Part shown: one piece after another, positions 1 to 12,490 of the stretch
Layout of the letters: each line of letters begins with the position of its first letter
How positions within the stretch are numbered: the first letter of the stretch is position 1
Assembly: GCA_946811185.2 (NCBI GenBank)
Contig: OX328101.1
Span: forward strand, 26,892,122-26,956,121
DNA length: 64,000 nt
Direction of reading: 5' to 3'
Source of the DNA: Hippopus hippopus
Taxonomy: Eukaryota > Mollusca > Bivalvia > Cardiida > Cardiidae
Notes under the pieces: model-generated
Databases searched by the model: none
Seen by the model: only the letters and a program-made list of their open reading frames with translations
Told to the model about the DNA's origin: nothing
Made by a program: the position numbers and the translations under genes

Positions 1-275
1 ATGTAGGAAAACGGATACAATACCGTTGATGTGTTTTCAACAATATTTTCTATACTTTCACAGAAAATGTCTTTATTTGAGATGCAGTATGTTTGTCATC
101 TGGAAATGCTTTAAAGTTTTGTGCTGGTTGGTAAAGAGTTGAAAGAATTATTGTTACAGAGACAGCAATATCACAGTATTTCACCTTTGAACACTCACAC
201 TTATGCATGATTATTGAGCAAAGGCACTTAATTGTTTTCTTTCTCAACAAACTTCACCCTGCATAATCTAATATA

Positions 276-679
276 ATATGGGCCACATTCTGTGAAAAAG
301 GGTTTTTATATGTAAATGCATCTGTAAAAAGTATCAACCCATGTCAGCTTGCACAGTCCATGCAGGCTGACATGGATCCAAAATTTTTGCTATTTGTAAA
401 TTTTCTGCATGTCCAAGGACCCCTCTACCTTAGAACAGATAACTGTCCCCAAAGGTGATGTTGCTTTTTGACTGGACACCTACAGTGCACAATAAATGTC
501 CAAATATGAAAAAAATCAAAGTAGCATCTCATTATTGAGACTACCACCTATGTCATGATTCAGTCAGTTGTTCGACAAACTGGGTTTTATGAATCCACAA
601 TAATGTGATGTTTTGCTTGGTAAAATGTATCATGAAGATGCATTAAACCCCCTTTTTTCAGAGTGCCAATCATATATAA
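276..679. repeat. Palindromic miniature element, family B
   Basis: Ends are inverted: a left 'ATATGGGCCACATTCTGTG' end and a right end reading 'GAGTGCCAATCATATAT'. Inside is a short dyad around 345-372 (GTCAGCTTGCACAGTCC / ATGCAGGCTGACAT). Related copies lie at 44038-44150, 45408-45683 and 47559-47828. No coding capacity. It lies in the intron of the transporter gene. The remaining bases of 1-1173 show no exon for that gene. Confidence 0.6.
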
Positions 680-1173
680 ATGGTATACAACAAAATAAAC
701 TGCTGGACATGACTCCTACTCAAGTCAACACTTCTACACATATAAATTTTCTACACAGAAATGGTAAAGGTCTTTTACTTTTATAAAGTTCTGCAATATA
801 AACTTTCATCAGGTGCATATAACAGACAAAAAAGAAAAATATTAAAAGTGTTATAATGTAGAAAGACAAGTTTTCTCATCCAACAGCGAAATAGAAGTTT
901 TAATACCATGGTGAATGCATTGAAAAAATCTGATTGTTCAATGAAACTCGGCCATTAGTTTTGAAATATCCACTGGCTTCATTAATAGTACTGACCAATC
1001 AGATTGGTTTAACAAATTCCATGTGGTATTATAATTTCCATTTCAATGTGATTTTCCTGTCTCCAAAATCATGTTCGGCAGGCAACACAGTCTTATACAT
1101 GTATATGATTTATAGAAGATAAAGTTTGTCAGAAAATATGTGCCACTGTAATAAAGTATGAAAAAAGTCTTAC

Positions 1174-4100
1174 CAGGTGAAAGAATGGCACAAAATATCC
1201 AAAGAGTGCAATTCCAAGAGAAAGCACCCATATCACATAGGCCTTCCGTTTCCAAATTTTGACATTCAGGAATTTTTTCGTCCAACTACAACAATCATTA
1301 CAATGTTGATATATACTTTCAGTGGATAATGTCAACGCTGCCAAATGATCTTCTTTCTTAAACACTGGTTTCCAGGAGAGGGTGAATATTATTAGTGTGA
1401 ACTGTAAGGCAGCTAAAAACAGGAAACAGTATTTTATGCCAATGTTTTCGAGTAAAAACGGTAGAATTCTAGTTAGTCCTATGGTAAATAACGAACTGCC
1501 AAATGCCACAATTCCATTCACTAAGCCCATATGTTTTTTAAAATAATGTCCAAGAATAACAAGAGATGGAGAGTAAACCATGGAAGATCCAAGGCCTAAC
1601 ATGATACCAAATGTAAGGTATAGCAGTTCTAAATGTTGGATAAAAGCACTAGCTGCTAGACCGGCTGTTGCTAGTACAGCACCAGTAAATGCCGTTGGCC
1701 GGATGCCGATTCTGTCACTCATGATACTAGATATGGTACACATCAAGAATGTGACTCCTGTACAAGTGGAACCAACAAATGCTGAAAAGGAAACAAAGGC
1801 ATCCAGTAGTGAAATTTTACAAAATAAAACATGTGAAAGATAACTGATCCTATTGCTCACCCAGAAAAATGTTCTAGTGGATATTTCGAGTCCCCGTCTG
1901 GCCACTACACTTCTCTCCTCTGGTTACATTAATTTTGGTGCCCAGTATGGGACCCTATTCTACACAGTTTTGAAATGGCTTTTATAGCAAGGTTTTTATC
2001 TTTTCAACATTATTAACCCTTACAGTTCCCTCCAAAATTATAGTTACTTTTGCAGCCGATGTAGATCAAGATCGGGGTCCGTGTTCACCAACCATTATTA
2101 AGAATATTCTTTGTCTTAATCTCCAAGATTTTCAAAATTTGAAAGTAACACAACTTCTGACTGGCTAAACCATTTGGTTGTGTTACTTTCAAATTTAGAA
2201 AATTCTGGAGAATAAGACTGAGAACGTTCATAAAAATGGTTGGTGAATACGGACCCAGACTGCACAAAAATGCAACCTGATCTTTGATCTACACTGTTCA
2301 CTCATCAGCTCAAATACTACAGGCAAAAAAATCCATCACATTGCCTTTAATTAGGTCTTATTTCTAGACTGAATATGCCTGTATGGTTTATTTAGTGCTG
2401 TAGGGGTTAACTTGCATTAGAAAGCTTGAACACCTTCAGGCAAGAGATTTCAGGACAAATGTTATGTGAGGGGAATGTATTTGGCCAGATTTGATACAAG
2501 TTGGCATTTCCTTGTTACAAAGATAGATTTTGTGGCAATGTGGTAGATTATTTGCTTATTTGCTTATGGACCAGAAAATTGTGGGTTTGATCTGGCTCTT
2601 GGCAGGTCACTTACCAGGCCAGCTACACAAAGTATGTGTGATGGGTGGGGTGGTGACTGAGCTGATAGTTAAATGCATGTGGGATGGGTTGACTGATTAA
2701 TGGAGTGGACATAGGATAGGTGGGCTGATGGCTGAATTGAAGGTGAATTGCTCGATGGACCAAAGGGTAAGATATGGGTGGGTTAATGGATGAGGGATCC
2801 AAAATGGATGGATGGATGGATGGATGGATAACATATTATAAGGGGAAAGTACACAGACATTGTTGGATGGGTAAGCTGATGGATGGATGGATGGAATGTT
2901 GGATGAGTGGTTGATCTCTGGTGAGTTCATGGATTGATGACTGGACAGGTTGATGCATATAAGTGGGTGGATGGAGGCAGGGTTGATGATGAAGAGATGA
3001 ATGAATGAGAGCTAAAATGGCTTAATGGATGAAAAATGGTTAGTAAATGTAAGGATGGTTGGATATACAAACATACAGGCAGGGTGACAAATGAGAACGA
3101 TAAAATGGAAATTAGACGGAAGATACATATTAATTTAACCCTTTAAGTGCCTTTTACAGCTGTAGTCGATTTTGCATCCAGTCTAGATCAAGATCACACA
3201 GCACAAAATATGCACTACACCGTCCATCTTGCTGAAACACAGCAGACAGAAGAAACCACAAAATTACTTTGATTTTGATGTTTTTTCAAGAATGAAAATG
3301 TTGAGAGGGTTTATTTGGCATCTAAGAGTAAAATAAGTGCAAGTGGTCATCATGAGGTCATGTTCACGAAGATTTATATCCATACACAAATTTTCCTATC
3401 ACTATGTGAGGAGTTTAAATGCAAGCTGTAACTTCAGAACTTCAGGCTGATTGAAAGCCAAAATTGTGCTGTCAAGGATTATTTATTAAAGGGACAAATT
3501 GCCCCATCAAGTTTAAAAAATACTAGGTATCTTGAAAATAGAGACAAAAACGACTTGAGTGGCTAATTCAGGCATAATTCTATAGGGGACTAAGTCCTAC
3601 ATGTGTATCACATTCATGATGATGAGTCATTTTCCTTATTTAGTGGGCCAACGTCCAAGAATCCCTGTCTTGGCAGAATAAACAAGTACTGTTTTTCATA
3701 AACTATTTTACTCTTTAAAAAACAATCCCGAGTTTTAATATTCATGAAAAAAAGCCTTTAATCAGTTTTTTCTCTTTTTCTCACAATGTATTTATATACC
3801 CTTTCAAAACAAATCCTTCCATTTGAGCAACATTTCATTTGCTGTCTACAAATGTTTTTAACCCATTACCACACAATCCCTACTTTTGACAACCCTGAGA
3901 AAGAAGCCTTTGGAAAACATTGTGGGAAAAGGAGAAAATGCTGGTAACCAACATTTTCTCCTTTTCCCACAATGTTTTCTTCCCTTTAAAAAAAACAAAT
4001 TTCAATTTTTGAATCACATTAATTTTGTCGTCTGCAAATGCTTCCAATTTGGACTAGTCTGAAATTATGTCGTTTGGTAAAGAGTTAATATGTACAGAGC

Positions 4101-4420
4101 AATATACCAGTAATTATTTTACACTTACCTGTTTTAAGGGACACCTCTGGATCATTTTTGCTGTAGTGTTCCCTCATTTGAACATAAACTATTCCAAAAG
4201 TATTGATAATCCCAAAGACAGTACCATTAGCCCAGAGTGAGGTCAAGCAAACCACCCAACCCCATCCTCCATCTCGGGGAACAAAGTCCCCAGAATCCTC
4301 TGTATTACCGGTTACATTTCCATTTTCTGTAGCATGCAGTGACTCCTTAACATGTTCTTCTTCATCTGTGTTTTTCTTCTGCCAGAATATTCTCCTACAT
4401 GCCTTGCCTGATTTTCCCAT
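1174..4420 (-). CDS. Monocarboxylate transporter-like (SLC16 family), 5' half, two coding exons; partial at left edge
   Basis: Predicted plasma-membrane proton-linked monocarboxylate or related solute carrier of the major facilitator superfamily. Exon 1 is 4420-4129 (ATG at 4420, donor GTAAGT) and exon 2 is 1781-1174 (acceptor after TTTTCAG, donor GTAAGA). The junction is phase 1 and reads ...SLKT-AFVGS..., as expected between TM1 and TM2. The 300 codons present hold an acidic cytosolic N terminus (residues 1-50), then the family signature DGGWGWVV at the start of TM1, then TM2-TM6 with the MFS loop motif SDRIGIRP, the long central loop, and the start of TM7 ending GYFVPFFHL. The second half (TM8-12) must lie left of base 1; no matching exon is seen in 1-1173. 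The intron holds palindromic elements and a GGAT-rich tract. The substrate cannot be told from this half, so the exact paralogue is unknown. Confidence 0.85.
2075..2256. repeat. Palindromic miniature element, family C
   Basis: Inverted ends 'GGGTCCGTGTTCACCAACCAT' on the left (first 20 bases: GGGTCCGTGTTCACCAACCA) and ATGGTTGGTGAATACGGACCC on the right (last 20 bases pair with it). The inner arms also pair (TTTGAAAGTAACAC with GTGTTACTTTCAAA). Related half-copies occur near 57028-57110 and 63490-63628. Non-coding. Confidence 0.65.
2640..3070. repeat. Degenerate (GGAT)n microsatellite tract
   Basis: GGAT/GGTT/GATG-rich low-complexity sequence with pure (ATGG)n runs at about 2804-2829 and 2877-2895. 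It lies within the transporter intron. The Ser/His/Pro-rich open frame across it is a repeat translation. Confidence 0.8.
3858..4088. repeat. TTAA-ended hairpin element (family A), 231 bp
   Basis: Begins TTAACCCATTACCACACAA and ends CGTTTGGTAAAGAGTTAA. The centre is a long dyad: AAACATTGTGGGAAAAGG, AGAAAATGCTGGT, then the complementary arm (about 33 nt each). This copy represents a family with more than 30 copies in the window. It sits directly beside exon 1 of the transporter gene, in its intron. Confidence 0.85.
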
Positions 4421-4774
4421 CTTAAATGATATTCAATGGTATATCTATCCCACATTAGCACATGATTGTGTATGTAGTATACCCATTAGATACGGATGTA
4501 GGCTCAACACACTATACTGCTCACATGCAGATTTGTCACTGCTAACAAAGCTGATTAAGGCTTAAGTGGTAACCTTTGCCTTTTGAGGTCATCTGTTCAC
4601 AACGATCACTTGAAGGCTGCGAATAAAAATAAGTCTACATAAACTACAGTAGAAGTTTTCTGATAAATTCTTTTCAAACTTACATTTAAAATCAAACTTT
4701 AAAAAATTATTATCCAAAAAAAGATCAGAACCCTTCTGATAAAATATCAGCATCAGAAAGTGGTATCTTGGAGC

Positions 4775-4990
4775 CCTTTACCAAACAATCCCATGTTTCA
4801 ACAACGTAAAGAGAAGAAAGCTTTTGAAAACATTGTGGGAAAAGCAGAAAATGATGGTCACCAGCATTCTCTTTTTCCCACAACATTTTCTTATCTTTCA
4901 ACTTAATACCCCTTGATCTAAGCTGCATTAAACTTGTTTTCTGAAATTGCTGCCTGCCAATTTTGAAAGGCATAAAACTCTGTCATCTAC
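4775..4990. repeat. Hairpin element, family A, diverged copy
   Basis: CCCTTTACCAAACAATCC start, central dyad at about 4826-4893 with several mismatches. The distal end is eroded. It lies upstream of the transporter start codon. Confidence 0.65.
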
Positions 4991-5047
4991 TAACAGCTGA
5001 AACAAGAGGTAAAATGACTGTCCCTATTACACTTATCTTGTTCACTT

Positions 5048-5255
5048 TTAACCCTTTACCACAAATCCCGACTTTTAACGACCCTGAGAAGGAAGCCTTT
5101 TGAAAACATTGTGGGAAAAGGAGAAAATGCTGGTAACCACAATGTTTTCTGCCCTATCAAAAACAAATTCTATTACTTGAGCCATATTTAAATTGTTGCC
5201 TGCAAATGCTTTCAGTTTGGACAAGTCTGCATTGTTGTTGAGTGATAAAGAGTTG
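5048..5255. repeat. Hairpin element, family A, right arm shortened
   Basis: Starts TTAACCCTTTACCACAAAT. The left arm of the palindrome is complete, but the right arm has lost the TTTTCTCCTTTTC portion, leaving only CCACAATGTTTTC. Confidence 0.75.
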
Positions 5256-5914
5256 GCTCATTACAGATTACTTTTACTCTTTTTCAGTTGACCACTTTTT
5301 TCAAACAAACATTGCGACAGTAAAAAAAATCTTAAAGATACATCTGTACTTGTTTTCAGCCAGTTTTCATCCAGTTTTCAACCAATTTTATCCTTATTTT
5401 ATGAAACTATAATCATTCTTGTGTCTTCATGCACAATGTTGCCCATGACGGCTGCACGGTTGCACAGATTACTAAGGATAGAAAATGTATTTCATGTTTT
5501 GGAGGCTATCCAAGTAATCGCTGTGGTCGTTTCCAATTTTAAATAAGGACAAATCCCTTGAGTTTTTCCATCTTATACACCATATATATATATTGGTTAT
5601 TTATCAACTTACAAGCTGAGCCATTCTATACACTTTCGAGTTTTAATAGCATTTTTCCTCTCTAGCTGTAAGAATGTATCTTTAAATCAAGCACCTCATC
5701 TTATTGCTATACTGTTTTTTTTTTTTACGATTATTCATGCATACAACTAGAACCCATCTTGATTATCCATATTCTTCAAGGATGTTTTCAAAGTCCCTTG
5801 CAGCCATTTTTTTTTTCTTCACCAGAGACAAGTTCCACAATGATCTTGGTATCTGGCCAAAATACCTACTGAATTCTATTCTTCTCATCTTCACTTTTTT
5901 AATCCTCATAGAGC
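5256..5914. other. No gene recognised
   Basis: AT-rich sequence upstream of the transporter gene. It holds a short (TA)n run near 5583 and T-rich tracts near 5709 and 5808. The open frames here are short and featureless. Confidence 0.5.
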
Positions 5915-6143
5915 TTAACTCTTTACCACACAATCCCAACTTTTAACGACCCTGAGAGAGAAAGCTTCGGAAAACATTATGGGAAAAGAAGAAAATGCTG
6001 GTAACCAGCATTTTCTCCTTTTCCTATATTGTTTTCCACCCTTCCGAAAACTAATTTCGTTTTGTGATTCACATTTGATTTGTCGTCTGCAAATGCTTTC
6101 AAATTGGACCAGTCTAAAATTTTGTCGTTTGGTAAAGAGTTAA
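5915..6143. repeat. Hairpin element, family A, full length (229 bp)
   Basis: TTAACTCTTTACCACACAAT at the left, TTTGGTAAAGAGTTAA at the right, with the central dyad at about 5970-6036. Confidence 0.85.
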
Positions 6144-6173
6144 CTTGCACTAAATTGCTTATGCTTACAGTGT

Positions 6174-6221
6174 AGATCAAGATCAGACTGCACAGAACGT
6201 GCAGTCTGATCTTGAATCTAC
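6174..6221. repeat. Short perfect dyad, family F
   Basis: TAGATCAAGATCAGACTGCA on one arm, and its complement TGCAGTCTGATCTTGAATCT on the other, around CAGAACG. Related dyads lie at 10354-10410 and 59543-59596. Confidence 0.7.
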
Positions 6222-6284
6222 TCTGTCCACTTCTTTGCAAAATATTCTGACAAGAACAGCCTTGAAATTGCAACATCTGCATTT

Positions 6285-6516
6285 TTAACCTTTTACCATA
6301 CAATCCTGATTTTTAAAGACCCTGGAAAAGAAGCTTTTGAAAACACTGTAGGAAAAGGACAAAATGCTGGTAACCAGCATTTTCTCCTTTCCCCACAATG
6401 TTTTCTACCCTATGAAAGACAAATTCTATCATTGGGTCACATTTGATTTATGTCTGTATAAGATTTAACTTTGGACAAGTCTAAAATTTTGTCATTAATT
6501 TTGTTAGAGAGTTTAA
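6285..6516. repeat. Hairpin element, family A, full length
   Basis: TTAACCTTTTACCATACAAT start, dyad at about 6337-6406, and the end is AGAGTTTAA. Confidence 0.8.
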
Positions 6517-7529
6517 ACAGACTGATTCACAAATTTAGCTGTACAAGGGGTAACAATAATTTCAAACAACAAAGCACATAATATGAACCTGAAATATTGT
6601 CTTTTACCTGTAAAATTTTCCACTACCTATTTTTCCTCGTGTACTGCGATAAATGATGTTTAAAATCAGTGCACTTTAACTCTTTACCTTGCGCCAAAAG
6701 TGTAGACTTGTCCAAATAGAAAGTCTTTGTTGACAACAATTTGAGCATGGCTCATATGATGGATTTGTCTTAGACAGGGTAAGAAACAGTTACGGCAAAG
6801 GAGCTAATGCTGGTTACCTGCACTTTCTCCTTCTTCCATAATGCTTTCAAAGGCTCTCTTTCCTAGGGCCCTTAGAATACAGGATTGTTTTGTAAAGGGA
6901 TACTATACCTTGTCCCAGTAGATAATGCTACTATGCACTACCATGCTGGTTACCTGCACTAACTCCTTCCAGATGATTGTATTTTAAACTTGTTCAAATT
7001 AAAAGCATATGCAGAAAACACATTAAACATGACTCGAATGAAGAAATTTGTCTAGCAACATTGTGGGAAAACAGGGATCATATATTGCATTTTATTTCAG
7101 CTCCATTAGCAGTATGCTGGAGCCCTGGTGAAACTTGCCAAAAGACACTCCAATGCCCAACAGTGTAAACTCCATCAGCACAGGACTTCCACTCTTTAGC
7201 AGATGACAGAATTTTCACCTTCAAATTGAATGGATTTGCAGGCCACAAATTAATGCAGCTAAACTAGTAGTTTTTGCCTTTGAAAATGTAGGCTATACTG
7301 TGGAAAAAGAGAAAATGATGGTTACCAGCATTTTCTCCTTTTCCCCCAATGTTTTCAAAAGCCTTCAACCACAGGGTCATTCAAACTTGGGGTGAAAATA
7401 AACAAAGTGTAAGTAATATTTGCAGTATGTTACAGCCCATTTATAAGCTAACAAGGTAGATCTAATAATCATAATGCACTTTTTGAAGATACATATTTAG
7501 ATTTTACATTTTAAATATTTTAACATGTA
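6517..7529. other. Gene-free interval with hairpin element fragments
   Basis: Contains fragmented family-A pieces (for example 6776-6860 and the palindromic core at 7295-7365, GTGGAAAAAGAGAAAATGAT and complement). No coding signal seen. Confidence 0.5.
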
Positions 7530-8867
7530 CGAGGGCTGTTCCATATGTAATGTGTATTGTACGATATCTCAAAAGCATTCGACTCGAATAGTGAAATGAA
7601 CATTACATCCCTTCAAAATATTCTCCGCCGTTTGAAATACATAATTTCAATCTCTGAATCCATTTCTGAAATGCGTCACGGTACGCTGATTTAGGTAGAC
7701 CTCTGAGGCACTGACTGATGCCTGAGCCAAGGGCTTGTCGGGACTTGTAACGACGACCAGATAAGAACTTTTTAAGTTTTGGAAATAGGAAAAAGTCACA
7801 TGGGGCTAGATCTGGAGAGTATGGTGGGTGTGGCAAGACAGTAACCTTCTCCAACTTCAAAAATTGCTTCACAAGCTCAGATGTATGTGATGGAGTATTA
7901 TCATGAAGTAGACGAACATGCCTAAATCCTGACACAGGGCGTCGTTTAAGATAATATTTCTCGACCTTTTTTAGTATAACATCTCGGTAATACCGACCTG
8001 TAACAATTTTGCCCTTCGGCACCAGAATTTGTACGGCTATACCATCACATGAGAAGAATATGCAATAAAGAACCTTCTTTGTGCTTATGCTTCTTTTGGC
8101 AAGTACAGGCTTTCTACCGTGTTTAGTTAGCCATATTTTGTTTCCAATTTTTCTTACTGGTTCGAAATAGTGAACCCATGTTTCGTCACCAGTAACAGTG
8201 TTTGCAAATTGTCTTTGATTGAATTTGGGAAACAGTTTGAGCAATTGCTTAGCGGTTTGTACTCGTACCCGTTTTTGGTCATCTGTCAATATATGCAGTA
8301 TCCATCTGGCAGAAATCTTTCGTACTTTCAAAATACGCTTCAAAATTAAATGCACTCGCGATAGCGATATGCAAACAGCGTTGGCAATATCACGAATCGT
8401 GTATCTGCCATCACTATCAATTACTTCCCTGACTTTTGAGACATTTGCCTTGCCTGTTACAGTCACAGGTCGGCCAGATTTTGCTGCATCTTTGACGGAC
8501 TCTGTGCAGTCAAAAATTTCTTTCTCCACCTACAAACTGTCTCATAAGATACCTTATCAGACCCATAAACTTCCCCCATTTCAGTAAAGATCTGCATTAC
8601 CGAATGACCGAGTTTTGTGCGAACTTTAATATAAGCTCTAATTTCTTCAATATTCTTAATCCGTTTCCCAACCATTTTTACAACAGTGGTCAACGACTAG
8701 CTCTAATGAAATGACTGTAAGTTTAAAACTATGTGGAGCTAAAGGCTCGTGTTTATACCGTTGGAAAGGTATTGAATAGAGCTATTCAAGCGTATCATCA
8801 TCCATAAAATCGTTGAAAGTGTTATCGTACTGTGGTACAATACACATTACATATCGAACAGCACACA
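7530..8867 (-). mobile_element. mariner-family DNA transposon (1,338 bp)
   Basis: Terminal inverted repeats are visible: left GCTGTTCCATATGTAATGTG (7535 on) and the right end's complement GCTGTTCGATATGTAATGTG. A TA lies at 7528-7529; the matching right duplication has become TT. The transposase reads on the minus strand and is broken by one frameshift, so the copy is probably inactive but not old. Confidence 0.9.
7603..8693 (-). pseudogene. mariner transposase, one frameshift
   Basis: Cut-and-paste transposase of the Tc1/mariner superfamily. The N-terminal helix-turn-helix part runs in one frame (8693 to about 8520; the likely start is the second Met, MVGKRIKN). The rest continues in a shifted frame from about 8529 to 7603. 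Catalytic residues are intact: TGDETWVHYFEP (first Asp), HDNTPSHTSE (second Asp) and YSPDLAPCDFFLF (third Asp), with exactly 34 residues between the second and third, giving DD34D. The lesion lies near a GAAATTTTT run at about 8513-8521, just after the WRKK segment. Apart from that indel the frame is open to its natural end. Confidence 0.9.
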
Positions 8868-8943
8868 TTTGCCTGTCCTTGACTCTATAACAAATGACAA
8901 AATTTCAGACTTGTCCAGACTGAAGGGATATTCAGACTAAAAA

Positions 8944-9145
8944 TTAACACTTATCACGCAATCCCAACTTTTAACGACCCTGACAAGTAGGCCTTTTGAA
9001 AACATTGTGGGAAAAGGAGAAAATGCTGGTAACCAGCATTGTCTCCTTTTCCCACAATGTTTTCTAGACTATCTGATACAAATCCCATCATTTGTGCAAT
9101 ATAATTTGGACCCGTCTAAAATATTATCATTTGGGAAAGAGTTAA
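8944..9145. repeat. Hairpin element, family A
   Basis: TTAACACTTATCACGCAATC start and GGGAAAGAGTTAA end, with a perfect central dyad at about 8997-9064. A partial opposite-orientation copy abuts it (9142-9240), sharing the TTAA. Confidence 0.8.
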
Positions 9146-9240
9146 ATGTGTCTCAAATGATTGCACTTGTCTTGTGGGAAAAGAAGAAAATGCTGCTAAC
9201 CAGCATTTTCTCGTTTTCTTACCATGTTTTCAAAAGCCGT

Positions 9241-9731
9241 CTTCCTATGGATGATTAAAGCTTGGGATAATTTGGTGAAAAGTAAATCCACTATCTCTTT
9301 CAATTCCAAGTCTGCAAGTGCTTTCAATTTGGGCATGTCTCAATTTGTGTTTTGTGGTAAAAGCAAAAGGACCTACTGCCTCTCCACACGTCCACAATGT
9401 CAACCATCCCCAGGTGAAATTTCAAGTATGAGCCCTTATTTTCTCACAAATCAAAGGGTGTGGTCTTTGGGGGAAAAACAGACTGACCAATGCATGAACA
9501 GAAAACAAACCTGGTGAAACCAGCAGAGAATGAAAAAATGATAACAAGAGAAGTTGTTATGACCTTCAGATGTGACAAAAATACATTACGAAATTTGTTG
9601 CTGATAAAAGATCTGAATGTGCATAATTATGAGTATGTCATTTTCCCCGGTGAGAGCATACAATGCTGTAAGATAACAAACCACTTCTCCCTTACCCATT
9701 GACATACTAGCTATCAAGGACAAAGTCACCT
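9241..9731. other. No gene recognised
   Basis: Unique-looking AT-rich sequence. The two open frames here (97 and 70 codons) show no recognisable domain, so I do not call them genes. Confidence 0.4.
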
Positions 9732-9911
9732 TTAAACCTTTCCCACACAATCACCAGCTTTAACAGCTTTTGGTAACCAGCATTTTCTCCTTTTCCCAAA
9801 ATGTTTTCTACCCTTCAAAAGACAAAGTTAAGACTTTTGAGTGACATTTGTCTTCTGCAAAAGCTCTCAAATTAGCTAAGTCTAAAATTTTGTTGTATGG
9901 TAAGGAGTTAA
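9732..9911. repeat. Hairpin element, family A, with left palindrome arm lost
   Basis: TTAAACCTTTCCCACACAAT start, ATGGTAAGGAGTTAA end. Only the right arm of the central dyad (CAGCATTTTCTCCTTTTCCC) remains. Confidence 0.75.
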
Positions 9912-10077
9912 GCCTTTCAGCACCATTGGCAAAAACAGGTTCTTTTTTGGGATGGCATATGTTCAAGATCAAAATACACAGAACATGCAGTCTGATTTTC
10001 AACTATACCATGCATTTGTTTAGTCAAATCTACAGGACAAAAACCCTATTTACAGCTGTCAAAAGAGGTTTATGTAT

Positions 10078-10293
10078 TTAACCCTCTACCTCACAACCAC
10101 AAGTTTTAACACCCCTGTGGAACAAAGCTTTAGAAAACATTGTGACAAAAGGAGAGAATGCTGGTACCCTTTCCAAAAATACTTTCTGCCCTATCAAAAC
10201 AAAATCCCATCATTTGAGCTATGATGAATTTGTTGTCTGCAAATGCTTTGAATTTGGGCAAATCTAGAATTAGGTCATCTGGTAAAGAGTTAA
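10078..10293. repeat. Hairpin element, family A, dyad partly collapsed
   Basis: TTAACCCTCTACCTCACAAC start, CTGGTAAAGAGTTAA end. The central dyad is shortened around GAATGCTGGTACCC. Confidence 0.75.
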
Positions 10294-10522
10294 AGCTGAA
10301 AGATTTAACCCTTGTAATTCTGAAACCATGCTTAATTACTTATATGTACAAGGTAAATCAAGATCAGACTCAATAGAACATTGAGAAAATGCAGTCTGAT
10401 CTTGGATCTACACTACCCACTTCTTTGCCAGATATTGTGACAGTAAGAGTGTTACAATTACAAAAATCTGCATCTAAGTACAGACTAAGAATGTACATTT
10501 CATTTATTTAGCACTTCAAGGG

Positions 10523-10759
10523 TTAATCTTTCAACCCTTTACCACACAATCCCAACTTTCAACGACCTTGAGGAAGAAGCCTTCGAAAAACATTGAGGGA
10601 AAAGGAGAAAATGCTGGTTACCAGCATTTTCTCCTTTTCACACATTGTTTTCTACCCTATCAAAAGTTAATTTCATCATCTGAGTCACATTTAAATTGTC
10701 GTCTGCAAATGCTTTCAATTTGGACACATCCTCATTTTTCTCATGTGGTAAAGAATTAA
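10523..10759. repeat. Hairpin element, family A
   Basis: CAACCCTTTACCACACAATC near the left end, ATGTGGTAAAGAATTAA at the right, and a nearly perfect dyad at about 10580-10652. Confidence 0.75.
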
Positions 10760-10968
10760 TACATAATCATTTGATTTAATGCCCCTGAGGAAGAAGGCTT
10801 CTGAAGAGGTTGAAGAAAAAGGAGTAACCAGCATTTTCCTCTTTTTTTCCACAATGATTTCTGCCCTATAAAAGCAAAATTCTATCATTTGAGAAACAAT
10901 GAAATTGTTGTCTGTAAATGCTTTGAATTTGGGCAAGTCTAAAATGTTGTTGTCTGGTAAAGAGTTAA
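10756..10968. repeat. Hairpin element, family A, sharing TTAA with its neighbour
   Basis: Starts at the terminal TTAA of the previous copy and ends TCTGGTAAAGAGTTAA. The central dyad is degraded. Confidence 0.65.
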
Positions 10969-12268
10969 GTACAAAATGACACAATGAAGGAATATTTGAA
11001 GTGGTTTTCAAGTGCACTTTGACTAAATAATTATGACATCGAGAAGGAATTGTACCTTTTTAAAACTGACACATACATCAGATGACAGTTAAAAACATTT
11101 GAGCTAATTTATAATACCCCCTTCAAGCTAAGTTCATCTGCAAATTTCTCAGAGATAAAGATCATAGTGAAACTGTCTTATGACATTCAAATGCAGCCCA
11201 AGATTATTACTTCACAGTGCGACATAGGGTATTGAATGTAACAGGACCATGAATAACCTCGCCTGAGCAGGAATTGAACCTGTATTCTCTTGGTCCAAAA
11301 CCAACATACTACAATACCACACCCCTTCAAAAGCTAGCCATTGAGGCAAGACCATGTACATACATAACACTCAAAGGGAGGTCAACAGCCTACAATTTTA
11401 TGTGATGGGGTGAGTTATTTCCCTTTGATCATGGAACACTGACTTGACCCATTACAAAACAGTCCTGAGTTTAATAACCCTTCAGGAATAAACTTTTGAA
11501 AAGTTTGAAAACTATGACTGTGGTACTAGCATTTTCTCCTTTTTCCACATTGTTCTCTGACCTTTCACTGACAAATTATGAAATATCATCATTTGAGCCA
11601 CATTTAATTTGTAGCTTGCAGATGCTTTCAAACTGGACAAGTCTACTGTTGTCTGTTGAAAAAGAGTTAACAAGAAAAAGGGCCATGAACACAGCAATCA
11701 GATTTGTCCTAAGGACACAACACCTTCAGAAAGAACACTGGAATACAGAGAAATCTGCAACTTTTCTAATTAATAACTCTGGAACAGCTGTTCAACACAC
11801 TAATGTCTAGCTCCAATAAATTATGAAACAATTTATACTTTTTCATTTGCCTGTATTCTCGTTAAAAAAAATCATGAACAAATGTTTTTTTGAAGTTTTC
11901 CAACAACACAAACAGGCAACGAAATTTACAAAGCCTTTCGTAAAAATTTTCAAAACCTCACATACGCCTCCATGCAATCAACAAAACCAAATACTGTCCA
12001 TTTCTCTCATACACAAAACAAAACAAATTCAACCTAATTTCCAAAAAAGAATGTATTTTAATACCCCTGCAATTGACAGCTTTTGAAAACATTGTAGGAA
12101 TAGAAGCAATTACTTGTTACAAAAAACTGCTCCTTTTTTTGGTGAAAAGTTGTAGTTTTCTTCCCGAAAAATGTTTTTCTTGTGTATTAAAACATATTGT
12201 TTTTAGGAGTCTAAAAATCTTGTAAAATATCCTGTGCAGTGATGAGTTCACTGTAACAAACACAATGT
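10969..12268. other. No gene recognised; hairpin fragments and a weak tRNA-like segment
   Basis: About 11263-11335 on the minus strand shows a possible B box (GGTTCAATTCC) and a weak A box, which could be an eroded tRNA-derived SINE. A family-A fragment lies at about 11450-11665. The rest is AT-rich and featureless. Confidence 0.35.
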
Positions 12269-12490
12269 TTAAGCCTTTACCAAACAATCCATGGTTTTAA
12301 CGACCCTTAGAAAGAAGCCTTTTGAAAACATTGTGGGAAGAGGAGAAAATGCTGGTAACAGCATTTTCTCCTTTTCCCACAATGTTTTCTACTCTATCAA
12401 GGACAAATTTTGCCATTTGAACCATCTGTAATTTGTCGTCTGCTAATGTTTTCAATTTGGACCAGTCTAATATTTTGTTGTTTGGTAGGG
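12269..12490. repeat. Hairpin element, family A
   Basis: TTAAGCCTTTACCAAACAAT start, central dyad at about 12322-12392. The right end is eroded to TTTGGTAGGGG. Confidence 0.75.

Noticed and set aside
11235..11340. tRNA-like segment on the minus strand
   Set aside because: Only a plausible B box and a weak A box are visible; noted only as a possible eroded SINE.
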